A stretch of DNA of 64,000 nucleotides from Chaenocephalus aceratus (GCA_023974075.1 CM043788.1:29997054-30061053), one strand, 5' to 3'. Shown: positions 1 to 11,242, numbered from the stretch's first letter. Made by a program: numbers and translations. The notes: a model not told the origin generated them from the letters alone.

Positions 1-3000
1 GGTCCAATGGATCCTCCTGCCTTCAATCCCCTCTTTTGTTCAGCAAAGCCAGGAAAGGTCGTAAATTTGAACATGAAGACAGCGTGCAAATTGCAGTCAC
101 ACTTGTGAGCGAAGGGAATCAAGGCCAGGAGAGGGAGAAGGATTTAAGCTGCCCTCCACCAGTGGTCCAAATCCTTTCCTCTTTCCATCTCAGGAAAGAC
201 ACAGCACAGACACACACATGTGCATCAAACATATGTTGTTAAACTACACGGCTGTGGCCATCTGCCCTGTACACAGAGCAAAGAAGAAGATGAATACACC
301 TAGAACTAAACACGCAAAGGCTCATAGACAGGCACGCACATTTTCAGCCACCACGGCAACATCAAAACAGTTGCTGTAAACAAAAGCAGTTCAGACAGAT
401 CACTATCCACATACTGTGGTATTTCCTCATCTTTATTCCTGTGTCCCTCCATGTGTGCTTACCCACTGCCCCTGCTCCCATTTACCACACACATACTCGC
501 ACACTTGAAGGACATTGATAAAATCTGCCATGATGAACCCCTCCCCTAGACCTTGCCAGTAACCTCTGGGAATCCGATTTACTACCACGTCTCTTATCAT
601 ATTTCTCCTGTCACTAATGATTATGGCAATATGGGAATGAATGATGCATCTACCTAGATCTACACTGGCACTGTAGTCAGCCACCAAATCCCCATCTGTT
701 TTGTCTGCATGTAGAAATAAGAACTTGTATAAATATATCATGGCATTGAACACTGCTAGGAGCACTACCTTTGAAGCAAATCAAAAATGAGTGAATCACT
801 TATGGAAGACCACAGCCTTTTCTCACAAGACATAGTTTTTCATTCATGGCTTGTTTTGTAGCTGTAAGCTTGGCTCACCATCATACAGTAGCTCACTGGC
901 ATGCCTAAATGGAGCAGAGCCATCACTGAGGGGTGCACAGTGGCTTACAGGTTGAATTGTTGTTTTCAGGTGGGATAGCCTCCCAGAGATTGCTACATAG
1001 TGACTCCTACTGATTAACTGGGGTATTTATCAGGGTTAGGATCTGTGGGGAACAGAGTGAGCCTCCATGTTAGGCACTCCCAGTGAAGGGCCTTACTGGC
1101 AGGGGAAAGGAAACGGCTGGCAACACCATGTGTTATGGAGGTAGCACATGTCTGTCTACACCCACCGCAGGCCAACTGTGGAGTTAGCAGTGAGATGAAC
1201 CACAGTGCAGGGAAAGTAGTCATCTCAAATTAGGAGAACAGGAGAAAACACGGATCAAAAAAAGGGCCTTTATGACAGTTATCGGTTGCAGGTGTTGTTT
1301 CTTCTCTGCTTTCACAAGTTCAACTTTCTTCTTCTAATTAAAATAAGCTATTGATCACAAGTTATTATCTTCGTTGATGTTTCAACCTAGAAGACAGAAT
1401 AGAAAACAGATTGCCACACTAACATGTTGTGAAGCTTACATTTTCTTTCATGTAAGGGAGACAGCTATGGTAACGTACTGTATGGTCAACAAAATCTATC
1501 AATAGATTTTAAGTAAGTAGTGGCTTTAGCTTACATGGGGATGTTGTAGAACCATTACAAGATGTATTGATACCTTCATATTACCAAAAAAGGTGTGCAT
1601 CGACCAGCTCAACAAAGTTCCATACATTCACATAAGGGATGTCATATTTTCTGAAAAACTATAAAGTTTTGCACTATTTTCTGAAAGACTATTAACTGTT
1701 TTTTATGTCATTGTGAATGCACCCGTTAATGAGTGTTTTTGGCTCATGTCTCTCTCTTACAGGATGTAATGGTTTTAAGATAATGATATAAAATGAAGTA
1801 CTTTGAGTTTGTATTCAGGCAATGTTTATGTTAAGTTAAGTTGTATACTCACTTATCCAAGAGGGTGTATTGCCTTATTGTATGAAAACATGCTGTATTA
1901 CCTGGAAGATGTAAAAATTAAGACAATATTAGTGTACAGTTAAGTAGATACACAAGAAGTGGTGAACAGTATAGGTATTGTTCCAGTACTTCAAAATCTC
2001 GTATACAAACTGCAATTATTTTCATCTGGGGAGAGTGGTGGTTTGCAAAACGGATTGAGGGGTTACACTTATTTTTACAAGGAGCAAATCAGTGGCCCGC
2101 TACCTCGACCCTGAAACTGTGGTCTCAAGATCACAGAGGGAGCTTTCAGATTAGCACGCCATCCGTTTTGAAAAATAAGGAGGTTGTTCTGCTGTCTTAA
2201 TCCTATGAGAGAAAGACCTCAATCGGGACCATGACCTTGCACACCACAGACTTAACAGGGAACTTTGATTTGTCAACGGTGACCACTACAAAGCTATAGC
2301 CACGCTGGCCGAGGCTTCTGTCTCACACATGTCATGTGACACTTAGGTCTCTGGGGATTTAAGATGTTTTCATGTGTTACAAATGTTATAGTAATAACAA
2401 AAACCCATTAGTAAGGTTTAACAAAGTTTGATAATAAAAACAATAATGACAGTATGGTTGAAGGAAACAATCATTTTAGACCTGCCTATGACTATTACAA
2501 ACTATGAGTCAATTATTGTAAAGCATATTGCAAAAAGACATAAGTACAGCGTCTGTGATCTGCTTGAAACTAAGGCTCTAAACTTGTTGCAATTTTCCCT
2601 TAAATGATAGCAAAGTGTAAACAGTTCCCAGATGTAAAGGAAATAAATATAAGGCCTACTCTGTTTCTCTTAAAGATAATCAAATGTGTACTGTAGTAAG
2701 GAATAGTCCATCTATTTTCATTATTATATGAAGAACAACCATTAACCTGTTAAACCCCGAGCCTGTTTTTCAGGTTTCAGGCTCGAACATGACATTCCCA
2801 GAACAAATGACTATAACTTCACTTCTAAAAGGTTTATATGAATAATTGTTGTTGTCAAAGCAAGGTTACATCTTTGAGTTGGATGTAGAAGTGTCAGAAT
2901 CAATATAGATTTTCTGTGTCAGAGTAAATTCAGATGGAGCATAGCAAAAAAAATGTAAATTCCTGTCTCCGCCTAAAGAAAACCCATTACTTATAGTGAA

Positions 3001-3290
3001 GACCAACCTTGAATGATGGGTTAGTAGCCTAAAAGCTTTAGGAATCCAAAGTATAACATATAATAAGTATCCTGTATCAAGATTGAGGCAAAACAAGTGA
3101 CATTTGACCTTTTTAGAGAGGTTTATGAAACTAAAGTCCAGGCGGAATAAGCTTTGGGCACATTTGGTTCCATCAGTGCCATTTGACCTTTTTCAGGTAC
3201 CAGACTATAAAAATCATTGTATTACATTGAATCATCGCTATAGGTATTCATTCCACTCAAAAATTCTTAAAAATCTTAAAAAAATGTTTT
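1..3290. other. No recognisable gene or element
   Basis: AT-rich, non-repetitive-looking DNA. Only short ORFs occur, none with a recognisable domain. A stretch around 903-1240 has a composition that could be an old interspersed repeat, but I cannot name a family. Confidence 0.5.
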
Positions 3291-3480
3291 GTGTAAGTGT
3301 AGGTGTGTGTGTGTGTGTGTATGTAGGTGTGTATGTGTACGTGTAGCTGGGTGGGTATGTAAGTGTAGCTGTGTGGGTATGTGTAGGTGTGTATGTGTAA
3401 GTGTAGCTGTGTGTGTATGTAACTGTACCAACGCACTATACAATACAACTAAACTGTAGGTCATTGTGTGTAAGTGTACT
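3290..3480. repeat. Imperfect GT-rich minisatellite
   Basis: A run of GTGTGT broken by AAGTGTAGCTG / GGGTATGT units gives repeats of about 26 bp. ORFs across it on both strands are simple translations of the repeat. Confidence 0.8.
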
Positions 3481-3710
3481 TGCACAATAAAAAAAAACGG
3501 AACATAGGTAACATTTGACTCAACTGGGGCAGATTTATTTCAAACATTTTACCAACACACATAGGCATGTAAAAACAAACATTTTACCAACGTACTATAC
3601 ACTAAAACCACACTGTAGGTTTGTAAAAACAACAAATAGTTTTACCAACACACTATACAATAATAATCACACTAGGTAGTATAAAAAAACAACAAGTATT
3701 TTTTTTTTTT
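3424..3710. repeat. Minisatellite, unit about 60-70 bp
   Basis: Several diverged units share the elements TTTTACCAAC, ACTATACA and CACACTGTAGGT followed by TAAAAACAA. Four partial units are visible. It lies directly downstream (minus-strand sense) of the piggyBac C-terminal remnant and may be part of that element. Confidence 0.6.
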
Positions 3711-3779
3711 TAAATAAACACTCGCAAATGTTTATACCGACCTGAACTTTAATACCTACCTGAATGTTTCCAGTATTTA

Positions 3780-3927
3780 GGGTCGTAGCCACTCCCTGAA
3801 ACAGTTCTTTTTTGACAGTGAAGAACAGAGGGACCTGGCACGTCCTGCAGTACACAGGTGTTCTTCACCCTTTTGAGTCCAGCATCTAGGCACCTCCTGC
3901 AGTTCTTCCTGACCTTGGTGGCATCTT
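3780..3927 (-). pseudogene. piggyBac-like transposase C-terminus, distal part
   Basis: Read on the minus strand this continues the exon at 6856-7013 after removal of the hAT insertion. Cysteine pairs of the form C-R-R-C and, after a one-base frame change near 3856, Y-C-R-T-C followed by VPLFF are visible. This spacing matches the C-terminal cysteine-rich domain (PHD/RING-like zinc domain) that piggyBac transposases use to bind their own ends. The frame change breaks the reading frame, so this is a pseudogene. A diverged PGBD-type relative is an alternative reading. The basis is recognition of the motif; no alignment was run. Confidence 0.65.
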
Positions 3928-4403
3928 CCCCATACTAGTGTTAATTTCGTTGACTAAAACTATGACGAAATATGTTCGTCAACGACCTTTTTTTCCATGA
4001 CGAAAACGAGACGATGACGAGACGGCAATAAACAATAACTGTAACGAAATCATCAATGCAATATCGTTGACGAAAAGTGACGAGACGAAAATGTAGTTTA
4101 CTAAATAAAAACTATGCCAAAATCTCTCTTTACTTTCGTTGACGAAAAATGAGGGGAGACGAAATATTATCAAAGATAACGTTACATCTCTGATAGTTAG
4201 TTTTTTTCTCCAGCAGTTCCATTTCCGGTGCTGCGGGCACTGGCAGGGGCAGCAGCTGTGTGTGTCTGTGCTGCGCGCGGCGGGTAGATTTGAATTACAA
4301 CCGGGCAGCGGCACAACTGTGAACGTGAAAGACTCGGGTCTAACTCATGGTCTAACTAACCTTATTTAACAGAAATTAAAATGGCAACAACAGGGCTTGG
4401 GAG

Positions 4404-4555
4404 CAGTGGTCGCACTCGCGTTAACCGAATACCCCCCCGTCAGCGCGAGTGAGTGATAAATTGTGCACTCGACGGATAATAATGGATTATGACGGAAATG
4501 TTACAATCCTGTCCGTCAAAATGACAGACAACGAAAAAGTCTAAAGCCACCACTG
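4404..4555. mobile_element. hAT-type MITE (152 bp) nested in the 3936-6847 element
   Basis: Ends CAGTGGTCGC...and ...GCCACCACTG are inverted repeats. The flanks are CTTGGGAG (4396-4403) and CTTGGGAT (4556-4563), an 8-bp duplication with one mismatch. The interior (CGCGTTAACCGAAT, GTCCGTCAAAATGAC) matches the element at 52948-53402, so the two are members of one family. Confidence 0.8.
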
Positions 4556-4961
4556 CTTGGGATAAAGAAACAATGTGATATTTGGGCCCATTTTTGCTAT
4601 AATGAGGCGGAGAAAAAAGTGAATGCATTGTTTTATCAGAAGGGAAGCAATGTGGCCATAACACAGGTAAAAACACACCAAAACCTGACCAGATACTCTC
4701 TGCAAAGCTGCATTCTTAATCATTCAACCTGTGTTTTTCATCAAATAAGGACAAGATAAATCTATTTATATATACTAAAATGACAAATTATTGGTTTTGG
4801 CTAGACTAGTTTGACTGAAATGTTCTATATAATCTGATGACTGAACAGTTTTCATTGACAAAAAGTAGACTAAAATAATTAGTTTTCTTTGACTAAAATA
4901 AGACTAAAATGCTCAGACTTTTAGTCGACTAAATCTTACGGTGGCCCTGAAGTGCAAGACA

Positions 4962-5095
4962 CCACAGCATTTCAGAAAACACCACAGCATTTCACAAAAC
5001 ACTACAGCATTTCAAAAACACCACAGCATTTCACAAAACACCACAGCATTTCACAAAACACCACAGCATTTCACAAAACACCACAGCATTTCACA
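4962..5095 (+). repeat. 20-bp minisatellite, left arm of the foldback
   Basis: Six to seven copies of ACCACAGCATTTCACAAAAC, with AGAAAAC and AAAAAC variants. There are no intervening unique spacers, so this is a plain tandem repeat. Confidence 0.9.
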
Positions 5096-6224
5096 TTGGA
5101 CGGAAAGGGTATTCCTTTAGGGAGAACACTTCTTGTTTTGTGATTGGACAGAGCCAGCCAGAGAAGCACTGCTGTGATTGGTTGTTTTTGCTGCCAGTCA
5201 AGAAATGACGCTTCGTGATTGGTCAACACCCGACAGCGAAATATGTCCCAACCATGGTCCCACAACGTATGGTCCCAACACATCAGCCGTTAGCACACAC
5301 TCAGATCTCACAGCTCCTCATATCTGTTCAGAAACTGGACAAAAGTTAAACATGTACAAACCACAGACTGTCTATGTCATGGCGAATACAGTCGCTGCTT
5401 TATTTATGTCTGTATGATGTGAGTGTGGACGGAGCAGCTACAGGTTAGTTTAGCCTGATGAATCCGATTCAGAAACACGCATTTTAAAAGCTTTTCGCCT
5501 GCCGTCTTGTCTGCAGACTTGTCAAAGCGTTAATTCATGGTTTTTACTAACTGTTATCAGTATGTAGTTACTTCGGCACCACTTTGAAACGTGTATTACA
5601 ATTAAATCACGGTCAAATATGTTCATTTTGTTGTAGGATTTACATGGAGATACGCCCCGTCCCCTCTCCAGCGCCTCTTGTTTGAATGACAGCATTGACA
5701 GGAGCAAACACAGCTGACAGCCGCTGAAAACTCGAGCGATGCGAATATTGGGTGGTCTACCATAGTTATTTACATGGAGATAAGCCCCTTAAAAACCATG
5801 AGTTAATAAAGCATTAATTCTGTATTTACTCCTGTCATTCAAACAAGACGCTGGAGAGGGGGCGGGCCGTATCTCCATGTAAAATCCTATCGGAATCGGA
5901 TCCATCAGGCTAAACTAACCTGTAGCTGCTCTGTCCACACTCACAACAACGTCATACAGACATAAATAAAGCAGCGACTGTATTCACGTGACATAGACAG
6001 TCTGTGGTTTGTACATGTTTAACTTTTGTCCAGTTTCTGAACAGATATGAGGAGCTGTGAGCTCTGAGTGTGTGCTAACAGCTAACGGCTGATGTGTTGG
6101 GCTAATCACGAAGCGTCATTTCTTGACTGGCAGCAAAAACAACCAATCACAGCAGTGCTTCTCTGGCTGGCTCTGTCCAATCACAAACAGAAGTGTTCTC
6201 CCTAAAGGAATACCCTTTCCGTCC

Positions 6225-6632
6225 AATGTGAAATGCTGTGGTGTTTTCTGAAATGCTGTGGTGTTTGTGAATGTGTTTTGTTTTCTGAAATGCTGTGGTG
6301 TTTTGTGAAATGCTGTGGTGTTTTGTGAAATGCTGTGTGTGTTTTGTGAAATGCTGTAGTGTTTTGTGAAATGCTGTAGTGTTTGTGAAATGCTGTGTGT
6401 TGTGTGTTTTGTGAAATGCTGTGGTGTTTTCTGAAATGCTGTAGTGTTTTGTGAAATGCTGTAGTGTTTTCTGAAATGCTGTATGTGTTTTGTGAAATGC
6501 TGTGTGTAGTGTTTTCTGAAATGCTGTAGTGTTTTGTGAAATGCTGTAGTTGTTTTCTGAAATGCTGTGTGTGTTTTGTGTAAATTTGTATGTTTGTATG
6601 TTTTTTTGTGTGTTTTCTGAAATGCTGTGGTG
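6225..6632 (-). repeat. 20-bp minisatellite, right arm of the foldback (expanded)
   Basis: The same unit as 4962-5095, in inverted orientation and about three times longer (roughly 20 copies, many with a GTGT insertion). The unequal arm lengths show expansion after the palindrome formed. Long minus-strand ORFs across it are repeat translations. Confidence 0.9.
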
Positions 6633-6855
6633 TCTTGCACTTCGGGGCCACCATAAAATCTTGACTAAAATGTTTACTGTTTTAGTCGACTAAAATAAGA
6701 CTAAAATGCTCAGACTTTTAGTCGACTAAAACTTGACTAAATAAAAACAGGATGAAGGTGACTAAATAAGACTAAAACTAAAAAGAAAATTTAACACAGG
6801 ACTAAGTCTAAAACTAAATAAAAAAATAGCTGACGAAATTAACACTACCCCATAC

Positions 6856-7013
6856 TACTCGGGTATGCATGTGAGTGGTGGAGGAGGGGGTGGTGGAGGT
6901 GCAGGGCCTGCAGCAGGGCCTTCAGCAAACTCCAACAATTCTGCAGCAAGCTGCTCCCTGAAAGTCTTCTGGGTGTGTGGCTTTGTCCTGCTGGGGTCAC
7001 ACCTCATCTAACA
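6856..7013 (-). pseudogene. piggyBac-like transposase C-terminal exon, proximal part
   Basis: On the minus strand a pyrimidine-rich TTTGTTAG acceptor precedes an open frame reading KPHTQKTFREQLAAELLEF, then a proline run, up to the hAT insertion point. The frame has an in-frame TAG at the join, just before the segment that resumes at 3927 with YGEDATKVRKNC. The order basic/acidic linker then cysteine-rich tail fits the C-terminal end of piggyBac transposases. The DDD catalytic core that should lie upstream is not found in the window. Confidence 0.6.
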
Positions 7014-7057
7014 AATGTGGAAAACAAAGAGATTAGATTAATTCACTGGTTTATACT

Positions 7058-7180
7058 TATAGGATAATATTGGACTATAAATGAATAATATTACACCAAA
7101 TAAATAAGTAAACACATGTATATTCATTCACTGGCCATTCATTTAGAAAATGTAACTCCAAAAGACAAGTAACACCATTT
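7058..7180. repeat. Left half of a host tandem unit split by the Ngaro insertion
   Basis: From GGATAATATTGGAC to GACAAGTAACACCATTT, this segment is repeated with minor changes at about 12371-12492. Its continuation (AGCATTTTGGCTAATCATTCC) is found on the far side of the Ngaro element at 12293-12365. Confidence 0.85.
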
Positions 7181-7352
7181 CAATCAGGAGAGACATGATG
7201 TATGGAATACATATTTATTATCGGTCACATTATATCAATGAAACATAATGATGACAGTTCATCACAAATGAATGAATGTTGTTTTGGCGATTAGGCCCAG
7301 GTTTTAGTAGGATATCAATCGGGAAGGGAAGAACCGTTTCCGATGAACCCCC
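7181..7352 (-). repeat. Ngaro split direct repeat B2
   Basis: Nearly identical to 7678-7850; the only clear length difference is one base (GAATGAATG versus GAATGAAATG). It contains AATAAATA on the minus strand, a possible polyadenylation region, and forms the 3' end of the element. Confidence 0.85.
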
Positions 7353-7462
7353 CTGGGTCTAGACACTGGTGGTGGTGATAAGTGGTTAGGTCCGGTTGGA
7401 GGAAGGAAGGAGGATAAGCTTGGCCCTGAGTTGGAAGCAGGAGGCGAAAGGGTGGAGGAGGG

Positions 7463-7672
7463 TTGCGCGTTGACACCTGGAAGACAGCTGATAGAACAGG
7501 GGAGAGCATATATAGAGGATTAACAGGTGCGATGATTAGGCTTGTAAATGGAGGGGCGTGATAGGTTTAGCTGAGGAGAGGCGCTCCCTGTCATTTAGAT
7601 GCAGGGAGCAAGTATTGCCATGACGAGCAATACGGAGTGTTAGGTCTTCCTGTCTGAACTTGCGCTAAGCTT
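7463..7672 (-). repeat. Ngaro split direct repeat A2
   Basis: Nearly identical to 12078-12287. It includes CATATATAGAGG in plus orientation. Separated from B2 by a 110-bp linker that is also present in the lone copy at 57071-57535. Confidence 0.85.
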
Positions 7673-7677
7673 CATTT

Positions 7678-7850
7678 CAATCAGGAGAGACATGATGTAT
7701 GGAATACATATTTATTATCGGTCACATTATATCAATGAAACATAATGATGACAGTTCATCACAAATGAATGAAATGTTGTTTTGGCGATTAGGCCCAGGT
7801 TTTAGTAGGATATCAATCGGGAAGGGAAGAACCGTTTCCGATGAACCCCC
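7678..7850 (-). repeat. Ngaro split direct repeat B1
   Basis: Internal copy of B, joined to A2 through CATTT at 7673-7677. Confidence 0.85.
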
Positions 7851-7954
7851 AAAAGAATGAAGTATGAAGTACTGAATGTGAATAATCTTACCTTGTGGGA
7901 TGCAGCGGAAATCTATGGATGGAAAGGAGAGGTTAATACATGTGAGGATTTAAG

Positions 7955-8560
7955 CGACTGATGCCTCCCGGGCATCCTTCCTGGACGTACAGGGCTTCCC
8001 GGCCGTACGGGGCATCCCGGACAGACGGGGCATCCCGGATGGGGCTTCCTGGACATACAGGGCGTCCCGGACGTACGGGGCATCCCGGAGGGGGCATCCT
8101 GGCCGTACAGGGCGTCCCGGACGTACGGGGCATCCCGGGTGAGCGGGGACTACCCGGACGCACCGAGCGACCCGACCAGTGCCCCGGGTGCCCGGAACGT
8201 GCGAGGCTTCCCGAATGTGCGGGGTAACCTGACTTTAGCAGGGAAACATTATACGGACCGGAGGTTTCACGACCCGGACATACGGGGCTTCCCGGACGTA
8301 CGGGGCATCCTGGACGTACAGGGCAACCCGGACATACGGGGCATCCTGGCCGTACAGGGCATCCTGGATCGTACAGGGCATCCACACAGGGCTTCCCGGA
8401 CGTACGGGGCATCCCGGAGGGGGCATCCTGGCCGTACAGGGCGTCCCGGACGTACGGGGCATCCCGGGTGAGCGGGGACTACCCGGACGCACCGAGCGAC
8501 CCGACCAGTGCCCCGGGTGCCCGGAACGTGCGAGGCTTCCCGAACCTTTTCTCTTGCGGG
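7955..8560. repeat. GC-rich minisatellite with a 329-bp higher-order repeat
   Basis: Short units of the type CCCGGACGTACGGGGCATC and CCTGGCCGTACAGGGC are tandemly repeated. In addition a block at about 8092-8217 recurs at about 8421-8546 with an offset of 329 bp. It is much more GC-rich than its neighbours. ORFs on both strands are low-complexity Pro/Gly/Arg translations. Confidence 0.85.
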
Positions 8561-8699
8561 GCAACCTGCTTTAGCAGGGACACGTTATACAGACCCGAAG
8601 GTTTTACAGCCTGGACATACAGGTTTAGATATGCAGAAATAAACATGAGCCGCGGGGCGACATACGTGCTGACATACTAAGAACCACCACCAGTTATAT

Positions 8700-9540
8700 G
8701 CATACGTACCAATTTGTTTAAGGTTGGAGAGACCTTTGGATAGCCAGCACGGCATTGAGGTCAGGGCGAATGTAGGATGAGAAAGCGGAGGAGGACCACC
8801 GTCCGAGTTGTTGCAGGGATGAGGATGAGACGCCTTGATTGGCAGCGGAAGTAGCTGCGCCTATTCTGAAGGAGTGCCCCGTGTATAGAAGGGGTGATAA
8901 CCCGGATTTAATGAGGACTTGTTTTAATAGACATTGAACTGTCGTTGTGTTAAAGGAAAATTCCCTGAGATAAGGAATAATGGTGAGAGAGGATTAGAGG
9001 TAGGTCTAAGCCGTAGGAACTTGATCATGGCCTTATAAGGGCAGAACTGGGAGTCGATGCGGGCGGCGATGACGGAGCAGGCGCCGCCGCATTTGGAGTG
9101 TTAAGATATAAACTAAAGTGGCTAGCGTGAAAGGATATGTCAGAAAGCTGACGTCTCGATTGGAATCGAAAGTAAGGGAAGCTGTGGTAAATTCGCCTGG
9201 TCTGAGAAAGGCATAAAAAGCTAGGAGAAATAGAGCATCGAGTAGTGCATCGATATAAGGGGAGAATAACCCACTTCTAAGTTTGGAGAGCATGAGGCGT
9301 AACGTGGAGAGTGTAATAGGGCGTCTCCGGTCTAAGACGGTGGAAAAGTTTTAATGAGACCTTTGAGGATGAGTTTGACTGACTGGTTTGCGAACAGGCT
9401 GGGAAAGCCGGGATCGGAACGCGAACGTTAAACTGAACTCCTGCTAAGAGGCCCCGGATGTATTGGGGTTTGAGGTGGCGATCAGTGGCGCAGTAGCACA
9501 TGAAGGCACACACGGTGGAGATGAGAACAGTTTTAAGTGT
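8700..9540 (-). pseudogene. Ngaro tyrosine recombinase (YR), broken
   Basis: The minus strand carries the pieces of a phage-integrase-type recombinase, which in such elements inserts the DNA circle. The N-terminal core-binding part includes RHLKPQYIRGLLAGVQ. The catalytic domain follows, with FLLAFYAFLRPGEF (first catalytic Arg), GNFPLTQRQFN, then TGHSFRIGAATS (box II H-x-x-R) and LQQLGRWSSSAFSSYIR with the candidate nucleophile Tyr. At least two frame changes (near 9290 and 9110) and one in-frame stop (near 8930) break it. Motif order is complete, so it is an inactivated but recognisable gene. It matches the Ngaro/Crypton-type YR pattern rather than the DIRS1 pattern seen at 23.5-24.3 kb. 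Confidence 0.85.
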
Positions 9541-9785
9541 GATGCCTACGGAAAAGCGAAACGTCGCAAACGTTCTCCAAGCGAATCATATGTTTTGAGG
9601 GTGGACGCGCTAAGCCCTTCCTCATAAACCTGCTGATTCGAGGTGCCTTTCTAGGGGGCTTCTATTTAAGAGAGAGAGAGGAGATGCGGGGGAGGAATCC
9701 TGACGGGTTGAGCGCTGCTCCTGGGCAGAGGTTCCGGAACGTCTTGTGGGCTGACTGCGGTGATCTATGGATGAAATGAGAGATT

Positions 9786-10125
9786 AACATGTGGATTAAA
9801 CAATCGGCCGGAATCACTGCCGGGCTTACTGTACATCATAAGATGCTGACCCGAAGGTCGACGGCCGGAATCAGCGCCGGACTTACGAGAACACTACCAC
9901 TAAACAACGGCCGGAATCGCTGCCGGGCTTACTGTTCTCTGCTGGGCTTACTGTACATCATAAGATGCTTGACCCGAGAGCCACCGGCCGGAATCAGGCC
10001 GGGCTTACGTACTACCACTAAACAACGGCCGGAATCGCTGCCGGGCTTACTGTACATCATAGGATGCTGACTCGGAAGTCGACGGCCGGAATCAGCGCCG
10101 GGCTTACGTGAACACTACCACTAAA
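9786..10125. repeat. Minisatellite of GGCCGGAATC units
   Basis: Five or six units of ACGGCCGGAATCRSYGCCGGGCTTAC, alternating with CTACCACTAAAC or TGTACATCATAAGATGCTGAC spacers. Unit length is about 60-70 bp. Confidence 0.85.
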
Positions 10126-10189
10126 CCTTGCCGACACGATGGTCGATGACCTGCGATGCAGGGTTAAACATGCACAGATGAACACTACC

Positions 10190-10400
10190 ACTAAATGTAT
10201 AAATACCAGGAAAGAGAGATCTTGGATGGCCGTCTGGTTGTTGTAGGGATGAGGAATAATTACCTTGATTGCGGCAGGGTTGCTGCACCTATCCTGGACG
10301 AAGCCCTGAAATGCTATTAAGACACCACCACCAGTTATATGCATGTTTACCATAGGTAAACTGAGAGATCTAGGATTGCCGGCACGAGTCGATGTCCGGG
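10190..10400 (-). pseudogene. Second, more decayed YR C-terminal fragment
   Basis: The segments GTTGTAGGGATGAG...CTTGATTGCGGCAGGGTTGCTGC and ACCACCACCAGTTATATGCAT repeat, in the same order and strand, the sequence at 8680-8870 that encodes the recombinase C-terminus. On the minus strand traces of FRIGAAT remain but in a broken frame. It is either an internal duplication of the Ngaro element or a relic of an older copy. Confidence 0.6.
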
Positions 10401-11242
10401 GGAAGAGGGAGATGTAGACAATGTAATGCAGCTGTTAGCTTGAGTACAATGAGACATGAATGTTATATCCTGGCTTATCGTAAGCCATGTGAGCATGAAC
10501 CAATATAAATGAGACAATATGCGCAGCATAAAATGATGTATGCTTAGGTAAATACTGAAACATGACCCATGATATGGGACTAGCTTAATTAGCAGTTTAA
10601 TTACGCCACGGTGAGACATAGATGCACTTGATTGGGTGATTAGACTGTCTTCTATCATATTACGTGAACTTCTCTTTCTCCCTGAAGAAACTCCCCAAAA
10701 ACCCCACGGATGGGCAGCATCCGTGAATAAAAACGAAGACTCATTGAGTGTCTGAGTGAGTAGATACGGCCGCTGCTAATGTGTAGCGTTAATGCGGGTG
10801 GGGGGGGGGGGTTGAAAGATTATTTTCCATGTGATTCCTGGCGCGAGGTACTGGCAAAGCTGCGGTTGCGCCTGGGGCATACAGACCTCGGATGAGCGTC
10901 CTTGCAGGACTGCAGATGTGGAGGAATGTACGATATGGGTGGTAGCAGACGTTTTCGTTAAAGTTATGACAAATCTTCTCGTCTTGCCTATGCTGCACCT
11001 GACGGCTTTGACTATTATTCCCGGAAAACAGCATGGGAAAGACTCTAGCTCAACAAAATAAAATACTCAGTTACCTCTAATCATTAACCCATGTTTGTAT
11101 AATTTAGTGAACTCTGTGTGTTGCTGCCAGCATACATGACACCTGACGTGGAAACGTTTACTCGTGGATGGGGCTACAGAGCTGCTAGACAGTCGAAAAC
11201 GGTGCATTCCTCTGTCTGAATGTGCTGCACTTTGATAAATGT

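Larger units (their letters stand above)
4938..6654. mobile_element. Large foldback (palindromic) element nested in the hAT
   Basis: Ends are GGTGGCCCTGAAGTGCAAG and its inverted complement (one base different). The two arms, roughly 4940-5705 and 5820-6652, are reverse complements over most of their length, including the segment with GGAAAGGGTATTCC and the TTTACATGGAGATA segment near the centre. Candidate flanking duplications are TAAATCTT and AAAATCTT. I see no coding capacity. The superfamily is not assigned. Confidence 0.75.
3936..6847. mobile_element. hAT-like non-autonomous transposon (2.9 kb)
   Basis: Terminal inverted repeats begin TAGTGTTAATTTCG and end CGAAATTAACACTA. The flanks carry a perfect 8-bp target-site duplication, CCCCATAC, at 3928-3935 and 6848-6855. 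The 8-bp duplication and the TAG start fit the hAT superfamily. Subterminal DNA is full of short GACTAAAA and GACGAAA repeats, probable transposase-binding arrays. No transposase is present. The element interrupts the piggyBac-like C-terminal exon and has itself been entered by two further elements. Confidence 0.88.

Noticed and set aside
903..1240. Possible SINE-like segment
   Set aside because: No tRNA-type A/B boxes or tail could be identified with confidence.
4962..6632. CRISPR-like regular repeats
   Set aside because: The 20-bp units are directly adjacent without unique spacers and sit inside a eukaryotic transposon; this is a minisatellite.
6116..6654. Minus-strand ORFs of 174 and 150 residues
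   Set aside because: They are translations of the 20-bp minisatellite and the foldback arm; no domain.
7933..8564. Overlapping ORFs on both strands (up to 159 residues)
   Set aside because: Low-complexity translations of the GC-rich tandem array.
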